Source: Uranotaenia lowii
Taxonomy: Eukaryota > Arthropoda > Insecta > Diptera > Culicidae
Reading direction: 5' to 3'
DNA: 64,000 bases
NCBI RefSeq assembly: GCF_029784155.1
Contig: NW_026597122.1
Coordinates: forward strand, 1 to 64,000
Of this stretch, positions 47,823 to 57,186 are shown piece after piece; within the stretch, counting starts at the first letter, position 1, and every line of letters begins with the position of its first letter. A program made the position numbers and the translations under genes. The notes below the pieces were generated by a model. It had not been told where the DNA came from. It worked only from the letters and a program-made list of their open reading frames with translations, and did not search any database.

Positions 47823-47987
47823 TAACCCTTCATTTCATGATTTTTTATTTTTCTCGAAAAAATTCTCAATAGTGCGCAATGATGAATATATGAAGGGAAA
47901 AATAATGAAAAAATATTATTTTCACATATTTCGGTTATTGAGCAAAAATATTAATTGTTGCAAATTTGCAACAACATGAAACGGTTA
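47823..47987. mobile_element. 165-bp MITE, family with 49748-50145
   Basis: The left end TAACCCTTCATTTCATG pairs with the right end CATGAAACGGTTA. The inner block ATTAATTGTTGCAAATTTG is shared with the element at 49748-50145. Confidence 0.65.
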
Positions 47988-48109
47988 CACCTTTTTGTTC
48001 TTCACACTAGACAACTGAAAATAAATGCTTATTCCTATTTTCTTTTGCACAAATCATAGTTTTCGCACAGGAACTTCGAAAATCTAGATTTCTGGTTACC
48101 ATGAAGGTT

Positions 48110-48536
48110 GAGAATTTAGCTGGGAGTAGTTATGTATGTTGGTTATCCACCATGGGTGCACGGATTCACCGCAGTTTCTGCCTAAGTATGTGTTCACATG
48201 CATTCTTGGGCCGACCCCATTGCTTCGTATGAACCGTTATGGAGTGAAGTATTGTGTTGATGTAGGTATATTTTGGAAGAACGAGTCAATCAGGTTACTT
48301 AGAAGTATTCTGGCATCCGTGTATATACCTGGCCAGCTGGCAGCTGGTTAAACATTCATATAATCAGTTATAAGAGGAAACACATCTTACCTGTCGGCCA
48401 CTTATGGGATTCGAACCCAAAAGTTTTCTCGCCGATATCGGGAATCGAACCCAGCCTGGCCCATCGGAACCAGACTCGCACCAACTTATCCACTAGACAA
48501 CAAAGGCTCTCGAGAAATTAGCTAGGAGTAGTTATG
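48110..48536 (-). mobile_element. tRNA-derived SINE between 25-bp direct repeats
   Basis: GAGAATTTAGCTGGGAGTAG... (48110-48134) and GAGAAATTAGCTAGGAGTAG... (48512-48536) differ at two of 25 positions and look like a TSD. The 377-bp insert read on the minus strand starts with a tRNA-like head: GTCTAGTGGATAAGTTGGTG (A box), then GGGTTCGATTCCC and a second GGGTTCGAATCCC (B boxes). A tRNA gene is excluded by the absence of a proper cloverleaf and by the length. Confidence 0.75.
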
Positions 48537-49747
48537 CGATAATATACCACCTACTGAGGAACTTATTCCTTACGTTTGCTTGAAGGTGCTAAATGGAAAG
48601 CTTCTTACCTATACAACTTTTCTAAACATAACCTTGAACAAATCAACGCAAATCTATTCCGAAAACGTATTTAAATTGGTTCTGATAAAGATTCTAAATC
48701 TTAAATCATACCATAACTATATGCCTTGAGTATTGAAGAGCAAAGTCTCAAATTAGTTTTGAAGGAATGATCCAATTACAAATAACATTAAACTATTAAA
48801 TATCATTTGTTGGCAAAATTAAAGGAACAATAAAGATTTCTTCGGAATGAGCATTAGAATATGGATTATGATTCTAAAATTAGAATTCAAACTTGAAATC
48901 AGTTTAAGAATAAAATAGAAATAAAAATAAAACTAAATTCAATAACAAAAAAGTACAAATTAAAATCCACTCACAGAGCTTCCAGGAAAAGGTTGAATAG
49001 TATGAATAAAGAGCATTTTTCGTCGATTCATTATAGGAAACGGCTCATACTTTGGTAAAAAATAATGAGCATTGTAATTTTCAATCAAATTATTCATTCA
49101 TCTTTAAGAAAAAATAGCAAAACAATACTTCAAACCTCGGTTATCGAATGTTGGCAGGTAGTACTGAATTTTCAAGTGGAAAAATAAACAAAAATGTATT
49201 CGTTGTTTGTTATTCGATTTTTAAACTCTCTGGATAAAGCCCCGTACTTGAGTTTGAATCATGTTCAATATTGTAGAACTTTTGAAAATTGGTGTATGCT
49301 TATTTAGCAAGTTATGAAGGCATCTGACATTATTTTTTATTCAAAAAATGTATTTGTTATACAAATGGGCCGTGGACAAAAATCAAAACAATTTGTTTTA
49401 CATACGCTGAACTACAAGTCCTAACTAAGTAAATTATTCGGACCTGTCCTAGTTTAGGATTTGATAAATTTTTAACTTTTAATAATATTTTTCTAGTTTT
49501 AATAAAGGTTTAGAGCAAAACTTTTATTTTTTTCATCTCGGGGGCCCTCTTTATCCAGGGGGGGGGGGGGGGGTTGGGGGTTGGAAAGCGGTGCAATCTC
49601 CTCCATGCCTCCCCCCTCTCTTAATACGGCCTTAATATGATAATAAATCATTGAAAACGAAAACATTTCACCGGGAAACAAATACATTGATTAAACGATC
49701 CAAGTTTCGAAAATACACTATGGAACCCATATACCAAGCTAGGGTGC
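48537..49747. other. Intergenic spacer with one G-run fragment
   Basis: AT-rich. The block at 49540-49640 has a long G run, then CCCCCCTCTCTTAATACGG. It resembles one end of the G-run hAT family, but no partner end or TSD was found. Confidence 0.35.
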
Positions 49748-50145
49748 TACCGTTGCATGATGTTGGAAATTTGCAACAATTAATGAAAACCCATTAGATC
49801 AGAGAAATCCCCAAAAAAAATTCTCAAATTTTGTTTATTATGTAAATGACTTTAGAGTGAATACGAAAATATTTTTTTTTGAGTCGAAAAAAAAATTCTC
49901 AATATGAATTACACTAGGCCAAAAATTTGAAAAATAAGGCTTTTTCCACATTCCATATTTTTCAGATTCAAGTTGGTTTTTCTCGTACCTTTAAACACTG
50001 AAAGTATTTTTTTTCAATTGAACGTGATCTTGAAGTTAGAAATATTATTCCCATCGAAAAAAAAATTCCTTTTTAGCTAGATGTGAAATTTAGAACAGTT
50101 TTAATTAATTGTTGCAAATTTGTAACTTTATGAATCGAAGGGTTA
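49748..50145. mobile_element. 398-bp MITE, family with 47823-47987
   Basis: TACCGTTGCATGATGTTGG and GGAAATTTGCAACAATTAAT at the left are mirrored by ATTAATTGTTGCAAATTTG and TATGAATCGAAGGGTTA at the right. Imperfect TIRs of about 40 bases. Confidence 0.6.
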
Positions 50146-51104
50146 AGCCAATCCGTCTTACTGGGTAAAGTTTTTTACGGCATCGGAAAATGTTCAAATT
50201 TGTACATTTTTTGCTGGATTTTTTTTAAATTTTCTATCCGAATCAAAAACTTTGAAAAACTATCCCACGATATGAGAAACATTGTCATCATCGTTTTGAT
50301 ATCATTATTTAAAGACTGTGCAATGGCTGAAAAAAGATCCAGCTACAAAAAATTTAAGATTGCTTCACAATAATCACTGTATTTTTAATTGAAAAACTGT
50401 AATTTGATCAAAACAAAATGTTTAAGCTTTAAACAGGCCAAGTTTATCAAATCGTTCTAAGCGGTGCCGGGTTTTCAAAAATTTAAAACCAAAAATGTTG
50501 AAAACTGATAAGAAATTTCCTACTTTTTTTTATAGCATAAAATGTTTCAACAGAGTCAGCATTTAAACACATGTTAGAATGTTTGTATGAAATTTCTCTA
50601 TCAATATTTTTAAGTTAATTGATGAAACTTTATTGGTTTTATATTTAACGCTGTTGAAGCATTTTCTTTTTCCAGGCAAAGCAATAACGAAGTTTTTATA
50701 AATTTGCAACAGTATTATAGCAACAAAAAACGTATGGATCAGATCGAAACAGCTATATTTATTGCTGAATTTTGACTGGTAGGTTTAGGCCACCAACCCT
50801 GGCTTAGAGGATAGCGTTCAAGTCTTCTAAGACAGAGGTTATGAGATCGAATCTCGGTCACGGCACACATAGTACTCTTTCTGAGGTCTGGTTTTTTTTT
50901 TTTTTTTTTTTTTACATTAATATATTAAATTAGGTGTTCGGTTCAATAATGAACTTTCAGAGCCCTATAGTTAAATAATCACTAAAATTTATTTATTCGA
51001 CTTAAATTTGCTGAGCACAATCAAGCATTTTTATAAAGGAGAACATCCTGTAGTGAAAAAAAAAAATATTTTAAACTAAAAACTAAAGCTATCCTAAAAT
51101 TAAA

Positions 51105-53762
51105 CTAATTGTAGAGAGAGCGAATCTCTGCGATGGAAGACTGCATCGATTTGCCTCTGAAGTTGGAGATGATTTTGTTGGCCATCTCTCCGATCGATTC
51201 AATGCCCGCAATCCGATGAAGATCTTCGGTGCTGTGCCAAGGTGGAAGCCGCAAAATCATGTTCAGAACCTTGTTCTGAATCCTCTGGATGGCCTTCTTC
51301 CTCGTCGCGCAGCAGCTAGACCAAATCGGAACTGCATACATTATCGCTGGTCGAAACACTTGCTTGTAGATAAGTATCTTATTCTTCAGGCACAGTCGGG
51401 ATTTCCTGTTGATGAGAGAATAAAGAGATTTAGTGTATTTATTACATTTAGATTGAATATCTTCAATGTGATTTTTAAAAGTAAGATTCCGATCAAGTGT
51501 AAGTCCCAAGTACTTCACGTGATCAGACCATTCTAATGAAACCCCATTAAAAGTTATGGAATGATTTTCATTAGGTTTTAAAAATTGAGCTCTTGGCTTA
51601 TGGGGAAATAAAATAAGTTGAGTTTTGGAAGCGTTTGGAGAAATTTTCCACATTTTCAAGTAATTCAAAAAGGAAATTAAATTTTGTTGCAATCTACTGC
51701 GTACCACCCGTAAATTTCGACCTTTGGCTGAAAGCAAAGTGTCATCAGCAAATAATCTTCTACCTTTTCCTTCGGGTACATCAGGAAGATCAGAAGTAAA
51801 AATATTGTATAAAATTGGCCCAAGTATACTACCCTGAGGGACACCAGCTCTAATGGGTGTCCTTTCAGAGCATGAATTTTGATAGCTTACTTGTAAGGTT
51901 CGGCTAGTCAAATAATTTTGAATAATTTTGGTGAGATATACAGGAAAATCAAATCGAGCTAATTTAGCTACTAAACCTTTGTGCCAAACACTGTCAAAAG
52001 CTTTTTCAATATCAAGAAGAGCAACACCAGTTGAATAACCCTCAGATTTGCTAGCGTTAATCATATTAGTTACACTCAAAAGTTGATGTGTAGTAGAATG
52101 TCCATGACGAAAACCAAATTGTTCATCAGGGAAAATAGAATTCTGATTAATGTGAATCATCATTCTATTCAAAATAACTCTCTCAAATAGTTTACTTAAA
52201 GAAGGAAGCAAACTAATTGGTCGATAACTTGAAGGCTCTGAAGCACTTTTTCCAGGTCTCAAAATTGGAGTTACTTTGGCATTTTTCCATTTATTGGGAA
52301 AATAAGCCAAGTGAAAACATTTATTGAAGATTTTAACTAAAAAATTTAAAATGCTTTCAGGCAACTTTTTAATAAGAATATAGAAAATCCCATGTTCCTC
52401 CGGGGCTTTCATATTTTTAAATTTTTTGAAAATCAATTTAAGTTCATCAATATTTGTCTCACAAGAACTTTCAAACACAATTTGCTTAGAAAGAATATCA
52501 TCAAATTCTAGGGAAATTTGAGCATCAATTGGACTTACAACGTTTAAATTAAAATCATGAGCAGACTCAAATTGTCGGGCTAATTTTTGAGCTTTTTCTG
52601 CATTAGTTAAAAGAAGTTTATCCCCATCTTTCAAAGTAGGAATTGGCTTCTGGGGCTTTTTCAGAATTTTAGTTAATTTCCAAAATGGCTTTGAGTAGGG
52701 TTTTATGTCCTCTACTGCTTTAGCAAAATTTTCATTACGAATGAAATTTAAACGACGTTTGATCTCTTTTTGAAGGTCGCAATAAATAAATTTTAAATAA
52801 GGATCCCTAGTACGTTGATATTGGCGTCGACGAATGTTTTTCAGTCGTATCAAAAACTGAAGATCATCATCAATTAAAGGTTGATTGAATTTATGTTTAA
52901 CTTTAGGTATTGAAGCGGCTTTAGCATTGACTATTGAAGTTGTCAAATTTTCTACAGCCAAATCAATATCTTCAATTGAATTCAGTGGAACGTTTACATT
53001 CAAATTACGTTCAATAAAATTCCTATATCGCTCCCAGTCAGCTTTTTGAAAGTTAAAAGTTGATTTTAAAGGGTTTTCAATGGGACTTTGGGATAAAGAA
53101 AATGTTACTGGAAGGTGGTCTGAATCGAGGTCCGCATGAGTAACTAATTGACTACAATGCTCGCCTAAATCCGTTAGAACCAAATCAATTGTGGAGGGAT
53201 TTCTAATTGAAGAAAAACAAGTATGCCCATTTGGATATTCAACAGTATAATAACCTGCAGAGCAGTCATTAAATGAAATATTCCCATTTGAATTTGATGA
53301 AATATTATTCCAAGATCGGTGTTTTGCATTAAAGTCACCAATAATAAAAAATTTCGATTTATTTCTGGAGAGTTTTTGTAAATCTCCCTTCAAAAAATTT
53401 TTCTGTTCACCGCTGCATTGAAAAGGCAAATATGCTGCAACAATTATAATTTTCCCCATAGAAGTTTCTAATTCAATTCCAATTGTTTCTAAGACTTTTG
53501 TATTGAAAGAAGGAAGAAGTCTAAATTTGAGACGACTATTGATGACAATAGCTACACCCCCACCTTGTCGATCAAGTCGATCATTACGCAAAATTTTAAA
53601 GAAAGCATTGCTTTTCAAGTTATTGTCTGGCTTTAAAAAAGTTTCAGTGATGGCAGCAATATGTATGTTTTGAGTTTTCAAAAATAAAAAGAATTCATCT
53701 TGGTTAGCCAGCAAAGATCTAGCATTCCAATTCATAATATTTAAACATCTATTTGGATCCAT
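51105..53762 (-). CDS. Jockey ORF2, endonuclease-reverse transcriptase
   Basis: 885 residues. The APE-type endonuclease holds NWNARS (11-16), ITETF with catalytic Glu40, GDFNAKHRSWN (142-152) and DSDHLPV with Asp215/His216. The RT has SYRPISLLPSLSKLFERV, ALLDIEKAFDSVWH, RAGVPQGSILGPILYN and FADD at 671-674, all catalytic residues present. The C-terminal region ends WSSCCATRKKAIQRIQNKVL and SSIAEIRSLYN. It nicks target DNA and primes reverse transcription there. No frameshift or stop. It overlaps ORF1, so reinitiation or coupled translation is likely. Confidence 0.95.
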   Translation of the reverse strand: MDPNRCLNIMNWNARSLLANQDEFFLFLKTQNIHIAAITETFLKPDNNLKSNAFFKILRNDRLDRQGGGVAIVINSRLKFRLLPSFNTKVLETIGIELETSMGKIIIVAAYLPFQCSGEQKNFLKGDLQKLSRNKSKFFIIGDFNAKHRSWNNISSNSNGNISFNDCSAGYYTVEYPNGHTCFSSIRNPSTIDLVLTDLGEHCSQLVTHADLDSDHLPVTFSLSQSPIENPLKSTFNFQKADWERYRNFIERNLNVNVPLNSIEDIDLAVENLTTSIVNAKAASIPKVKHKFNQPLIDDDLQFLIRLKNIRRRQYQRTRDPYLKFIYCDLQKEIKRRLNFIRNENFAKAVEDIKPYSKPFWKLTKILKKPQKPIPTLKDGDKLLLTNAEKAQKLARQFESAHDFNLNVVSPIDAQISLEFDDILSKQIVFESSCETNIDELKLIFKKFKNMKAPEEHGIFYILIKKLPESILNFLVKIFNKCFHLAYFPNKWKNAKVTPILRPGKSASEPSSYRPISLLPSLSKLFERVILNRMMIHINQNSIFPDEQFGFRHGHSTTHQLLSVTNMINASKSEGYSTGVALLDIEKAFDSVWHKGLVAKLARFDFPVYLTKIIQNYLTSRTLQVSYQNSCSERTPIRAGVPQGSILGPILYNIFTSDLPDVPEGKGRRLFADDTLLSAKGRNLRVVRSRLQQNLISFLNYLKMWKISPNASKTQLILFPHKPRAQFLKPNENHSITFNGVSLEWSDHVKYLGLTLDRNLTFKNHIEDIQSKCNKYTKSLYSLINRKSRLCLKNKILIYKQVFRPAIMYAVPIWSSCCATRKKAIQRIQNKVLNMILRLPPWHSTEDLHRIAGIESIGEMANKIISNFRGKSMQSSIAEIRSLYN

Positions 53763-55179
53763 GAGGGAATCGCAAAGTCATAATAATTTTGTTAGCATAA
53801 TTAAAAGAAGTTTGGGAAGCTTCAAACATTGAATTTGCTTTCAACATAAGTTGCATCATTTCCATTAAATTATGATGCAAAAATTTTAATTTTTCCTCAG
53901 TAATCTCACCCAAAGCAACAAAATTGTTAGGATCAGAAAATGAAGGAGAAGAACAAGTATTTGAATTTCGGGGATTTTCCCAAGCCTTCGCATGAACGTT
54001 GAGACTTGGTTTTTTCCCATTTTTATTAGTTATGCCTGGAGAGGGCAACCCATTTTCAACCACCTCTGAGAACGATAAACAACGAGTCTGTGGCGCAGAA
54101 TCAGCCCAGGTAACATTAAAATCACTTCGGGTATTACCCAGCCGTGATTCCAATGTAGGCCGAGGCTGACTGCGAACAGGCAGGTTGTTTGCCGGTCTGA
54201 CGTGTGTAGACGAAAAAGAGGAAGGAGGAGAAGAAACTTTTCTGGAAACTTTGGGGTTTTTCCTAGAAGCAACAATTTTTGCCCTAACGGGACAGTCTAG
54301 AGAATTCGAGGAATGATTACCTGCGCAATTCGCACACTTAAAAAATTCTGTTTTTGGCTTATCACCACCAAAAAGGCATTTAGATTTTTCATGATCGAAT
54401 GAGCCGCAAAGCATGCATCTGGCATTCATTCTACAATTTTTAGTGCCGTGACAAAAAGCTTGACAACGACGACATTGCGTAATATTTTGAAGGAAATTGA
54501 TTGAAGATTTTCGAAAAGGTTCGAATTTGACTCGACAATGAAACATAAGACGAGCCTTTTCAAGAATTTGCAAATTATTAACCTGATCCTTTTTAAAATG
54601 AATCAAATAAAGTTCAGGAGCAAAACCAACACTACTGGTATTATTCGTGTTGGTTCTTTTCCTCATTTGAATAACTTGGATTGGAGAAAAACCTAACAAA
54701 GAATTTAATTCAGCTGTGATCTCATCCGGTGTCTGATCGCCGGTGAGACCACGCAGTACAACTTTAAATGGACGATCACTTCTAGTGTCGTACGTAAAAA
54801 ATTGGTGTTTTTTATTATTCAAATAATTTAAAATTTTTTGAAAATCATTAAAAGATTCCGCCAATATACGAGCAGTTCCCCTTCGACCGATCTGAAAAGA
54901 AATCTTCACATCCTTGACGGAAGTGACGATTTCTTTTCGAAAGGCATTGAAGTCAGGAATCGTGACCGTTATTGGTGGAATCTTTTCGTTTTTAAGAGTA
55001 TAAGAAGAAGAAGGTTTCTTAGTACTCTTATCAGAATTAAATATGAATATTTCCTCATCACCGATGTTATGAAGGACATCGAATGAATTGGAAATTTCAA
55101 CTTTTTTGGGCGATGGACCTGAATTAGGCTCGGCAATCCGTTTCCTACCAGCTCTTGAGCCGGCAGATGACTTCCCCAT
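53749..55179 (-). CDS. Jockey ORF1, nucleic-acid-binding gag-like protein
   Basis: 476 residues from MGKSSAGSRAGRK. I chose this ATG because the upstream 45 codons are hydrophobic and non-conserved in character. It has a basic N-terminus, a middle domain, and then three Cys-His knuckles: CX2CX4HX4C (CRRCQAFCHGTKNC), CX2CX4HX4C (CMLCGSFDHEKSKC) and a variant CX2CX3HX6C (CANCAGNHSSNSLDC). It binds element RNA and acts as nucleic-acid chaperone (family knowledge). The stop TAG lies 14 bases inside ORF2. Confidence 0.92.
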   Translation of the reverse strand: MGKSSAGSRAGRKRIAEPNSGPSPKKVEISNSFDVLHNIGDEEIFIFNSDKSTKKPSSSYTLKNEKIPPITVTIPDFNAFRKEIVTSVKDVKISFQIGRRGTARILAESFNDFQKILNYLNNKKHQFFTYDTRSDRPFKVVLRGLTGDQTPDEITAELNSLLGFSPIQVIQMRKRTNTNNTSSVGFAPELYLIHFKKDQVNNLQILEKARLMFHCRVKFEPFRKSSINFLQNITQCRRCQAFCHGTKNCRMNARCMLCGSFDHEKSKCLFGGDKPKTEFFKCANCAGNHSSNSLDCPVRAKIVASRKNPKVSRKVSSPPSSFSSTHVRPANNLPVRSQPRPTLESRLGNTRSDFNVTWADSAPQTRCLSFSEVVENGLPSPGITNKNGKKPSLNVHAKAWENPRNSNTCSSPSFSDPNNFVALGEITEEKLKFLHHNLMEMMQLMLKANSMFEASQTSFNYANKIIMTLRFPHGSK

Positions 55180-55275
55180 GCTGGAAAGAAAAGAGAAAAT
55201 ATGAATAAAAGAAAATGAAAATAATTTTAGCACTGAAAAGTGCTGATTGAAATACAGGTAAGGAAAAAATAAATA

Positions 55276-56650
55276 GGGGAGAGGCGGGCTATATGCGCAT
55301 ATTAAGGAAAGCACTCATTTACACTCATTAATCTTTTACAGTTTTTGTGAAAATAATTTTTTAATAAAAGAAGTCAAAATAGCCGATTTCCGAAACTGGC
55401 GGGTTAAATGCGCATATTTATGTTTTTAGCTATATTTCATTAGCACCAGGCTTGCAATTTCTCTAGCGAGAATCACCGTTGTGCTCGGTTTTCGATTCTC
55501 GGTAGAGATTCTCTGAAACGCACCGCAGAGATTTTTAGCCGAACCTCTGTAGAGAATCTGTAAATCAACACGACAGAGCTAACACACACTACAGTGAAAA
55601 AATGTTTTCACCAAGAAGAGCGACAGCGACGGCAGCTGGCTTGGCTTGTTGCGTTTACCAACACATACGAAGCTGAACCTTTCGCCCGAAACATTCATCG
55701 TTTGTTGATGCTATTATTATGCACACCGTCGTGTTTGTTTTTGTCTTTGCTTTTTGGTGGCTTCAACTAGTCGGTTCTGTGTTTTCACCGGGGTGCTCTA
55801 CAGTGACAAATCGTCGCACGCCGGAGCTATTGAAATTAGGTGTGTGTGGCTTTCGAAACCGGGGTGCGAATAATGTGTGGAGAGGATCGAAAAATCTCAC
55901 CCGGGTGATTTGCAACTATCGCACGGGGGTGTTTTTTTCTCCGTTCTCCGTTTTTCTCGGTAGAGAATGGCATCTCTGATTAGCACTTGTAATATTTTGA
56001 TATTATTTGAATTGAAAATGGTAGAAACGGATGTTAAGCATACGTCAAGGCTGAAAATTTGGTGAAATTTTTTACATAACAAGTTCTTTTGCATGAAACA
56101 TAGTTAGGTATGACATATGGCCATATTTCATGCTAATATTTTGTTCATATCGTATTTTTATCGGATCAGTATGAAGTTCTTCTTTTTTCGTTGTAAGATC
56201 GTGATTTGAGCGTAGATTTGATGTTTCAATGATAAAAAGTAAAAAAATATAAGATTAATCTATTTTTCTTGATATAGGCATTTAACCTGCCTTGATATGG
56301 GCATTCAGAACCTGTCTCTTATTCCAATATATTATCATATACAACCTTGCCAAAAGCTTCAATTTGTTGAAATTCCGATTTCCAGATGAATAAGAAAGAA
56401 AAACCAATAAAATTTATGTTTACAGAATCTGTACGCACGATAATTAAAGTTCAATATATTTTTACAAAACAGATAAAAATCTTGTTTGTATTTTTTTTGG
56501 CTTTATATAACAATCAAATTTCTTCATGCCATGTTTCAATAGCGTATTACCCTCAAATTGCACTGATTAGATACGTTGAATCTCCAGCCATATCGTCAAT
56601 CGGCTGTATGCGCATATTACCCAACATGCGCATTTAGGAACACTTCCCCC
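55276..56650. mobile_element. TA-flanked TIR element in the Jockey 5' UTR
   Basis: GGGGAGAGGCGGGCTATATG at the left and CTTCCCCC at the right are loosely inverted. TA borders both ends (55274-55275, 56651-56652). ATGCGCATATT recurs near both ends (55303, 55410, 56610). It contains a nested hAT element, so its own length is about 835 bp. It lies between two parts of the Jockey 5' UTR. Confidence 0.6.
55447..55978. mobile_element. 532-bp hAT MITE nested in the TA-flanked element
   Basis: The left end CAGGCTTGCAATTTCTC and, complemented, the right end CAGAGATGCCATTCTC are TIR-like. The 8-bp TSD ATTAGCAC is perfect (55439-55446, 55979-55986). GC-richer than its host. GTAGAGAATCT motifs recur inside. 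Apparent frames are chance. Confidence 0.85.
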
Positions 56651-57186
56651 TAATGTAAAATGTTCCTGCAGGTACACAGCAACGATACGATGCTCCGGCG
56701 TACGTGTTGACGGCTCAACGGTACAGATGGAAGTGTGATCTGAGGTCTGGTGATTTTAGCATTTGTGAGATGCTAGCCTTCATATTCTTGAAAGGTGTAC
56801 GCCTTAGAATTAAGTAAATTATGGGCCCTATTACATAAAACGAGCCGAGTAGTGACTCCAGTCACTGTCGAGTCGAGCAAAATGTCGTATTACCAGGGAG
56901 ATGGCATCCCTATCCCTTGTCATTGGATTTGACAACCATCCAAATTACGGGCCCACGATTTTGTGGGCCCGCATAACAAACCTGACATTTTGCTGTCAAG
57001 GACCCGAACTAAATGTCAAATGCTAGAGAAGTATGGTTGATAGCACACTAACACATCAATCATTCTATCTTATTGGTTGAAATTTTGACTTTTGAAACTT
57101 CGTACTGTTTTGAGAGGAAAACACCATAAACGTCTCTCCCGATGGATAGAAAAAAAGAAAAAGATTCTTGTTCGAAAGAAGAACTA

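Larger units (their letters stand above)
50892..56738 (-). mobile_element. Jockey-clade non-LTR retrotransposon, both ORFs open (Juan-like)
   Basis: The minus-strand element runs from a 22-base poly(A) (T run at 50892-50913) to a 5' end at 56738. It is flanked by a perfect 12-bp TSD, TCTGAGGTCTGG (50880-50891, 56739-56750). ORF1 (gag-like) and ORF2 (endonuclease-RT) overlap by 14 bases and have no stops. The 5' UTR is split by a TA-flanked element (55276-56650). Without it the copy is about 4.47 kb, a normal Jockey length. It was probably mobile recently; the UTR insertion may silence it. 'Juan-like' is from memory of mosquito elements. Confidence 0.9.
50789..56820 (+). mobile_element. tRNA-derived SINE interrupted by the Jockey element
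   Basis: Head at 50789-50891 has TGGCTTAGAGGATAGCG (A box) and GAGATCGAATCTCGG (B box). The remainder continues at 56739-56820 (TGATTTTAGCATTTGTGAGA...). The two parts are separated by the Jockey element and share its TSD TCTGAGGTCTGG. The exact SINE ends are uncertain. Confidence 0.7.

Noticed and set aside
48400..48510. Possible minus-strand tRNA gene
   Set aside because: It has two B-box-like motifs and no plausible acceptor stem, and lies inside a direct-repeat-bounded insert.
49540..49640. Third copy of the G-run hAT family
   Set aside because: Only one end-like sequence (complement TAAGGCCGTATTAAG) was found. The candidate left end near 49369 has no matching TSD.
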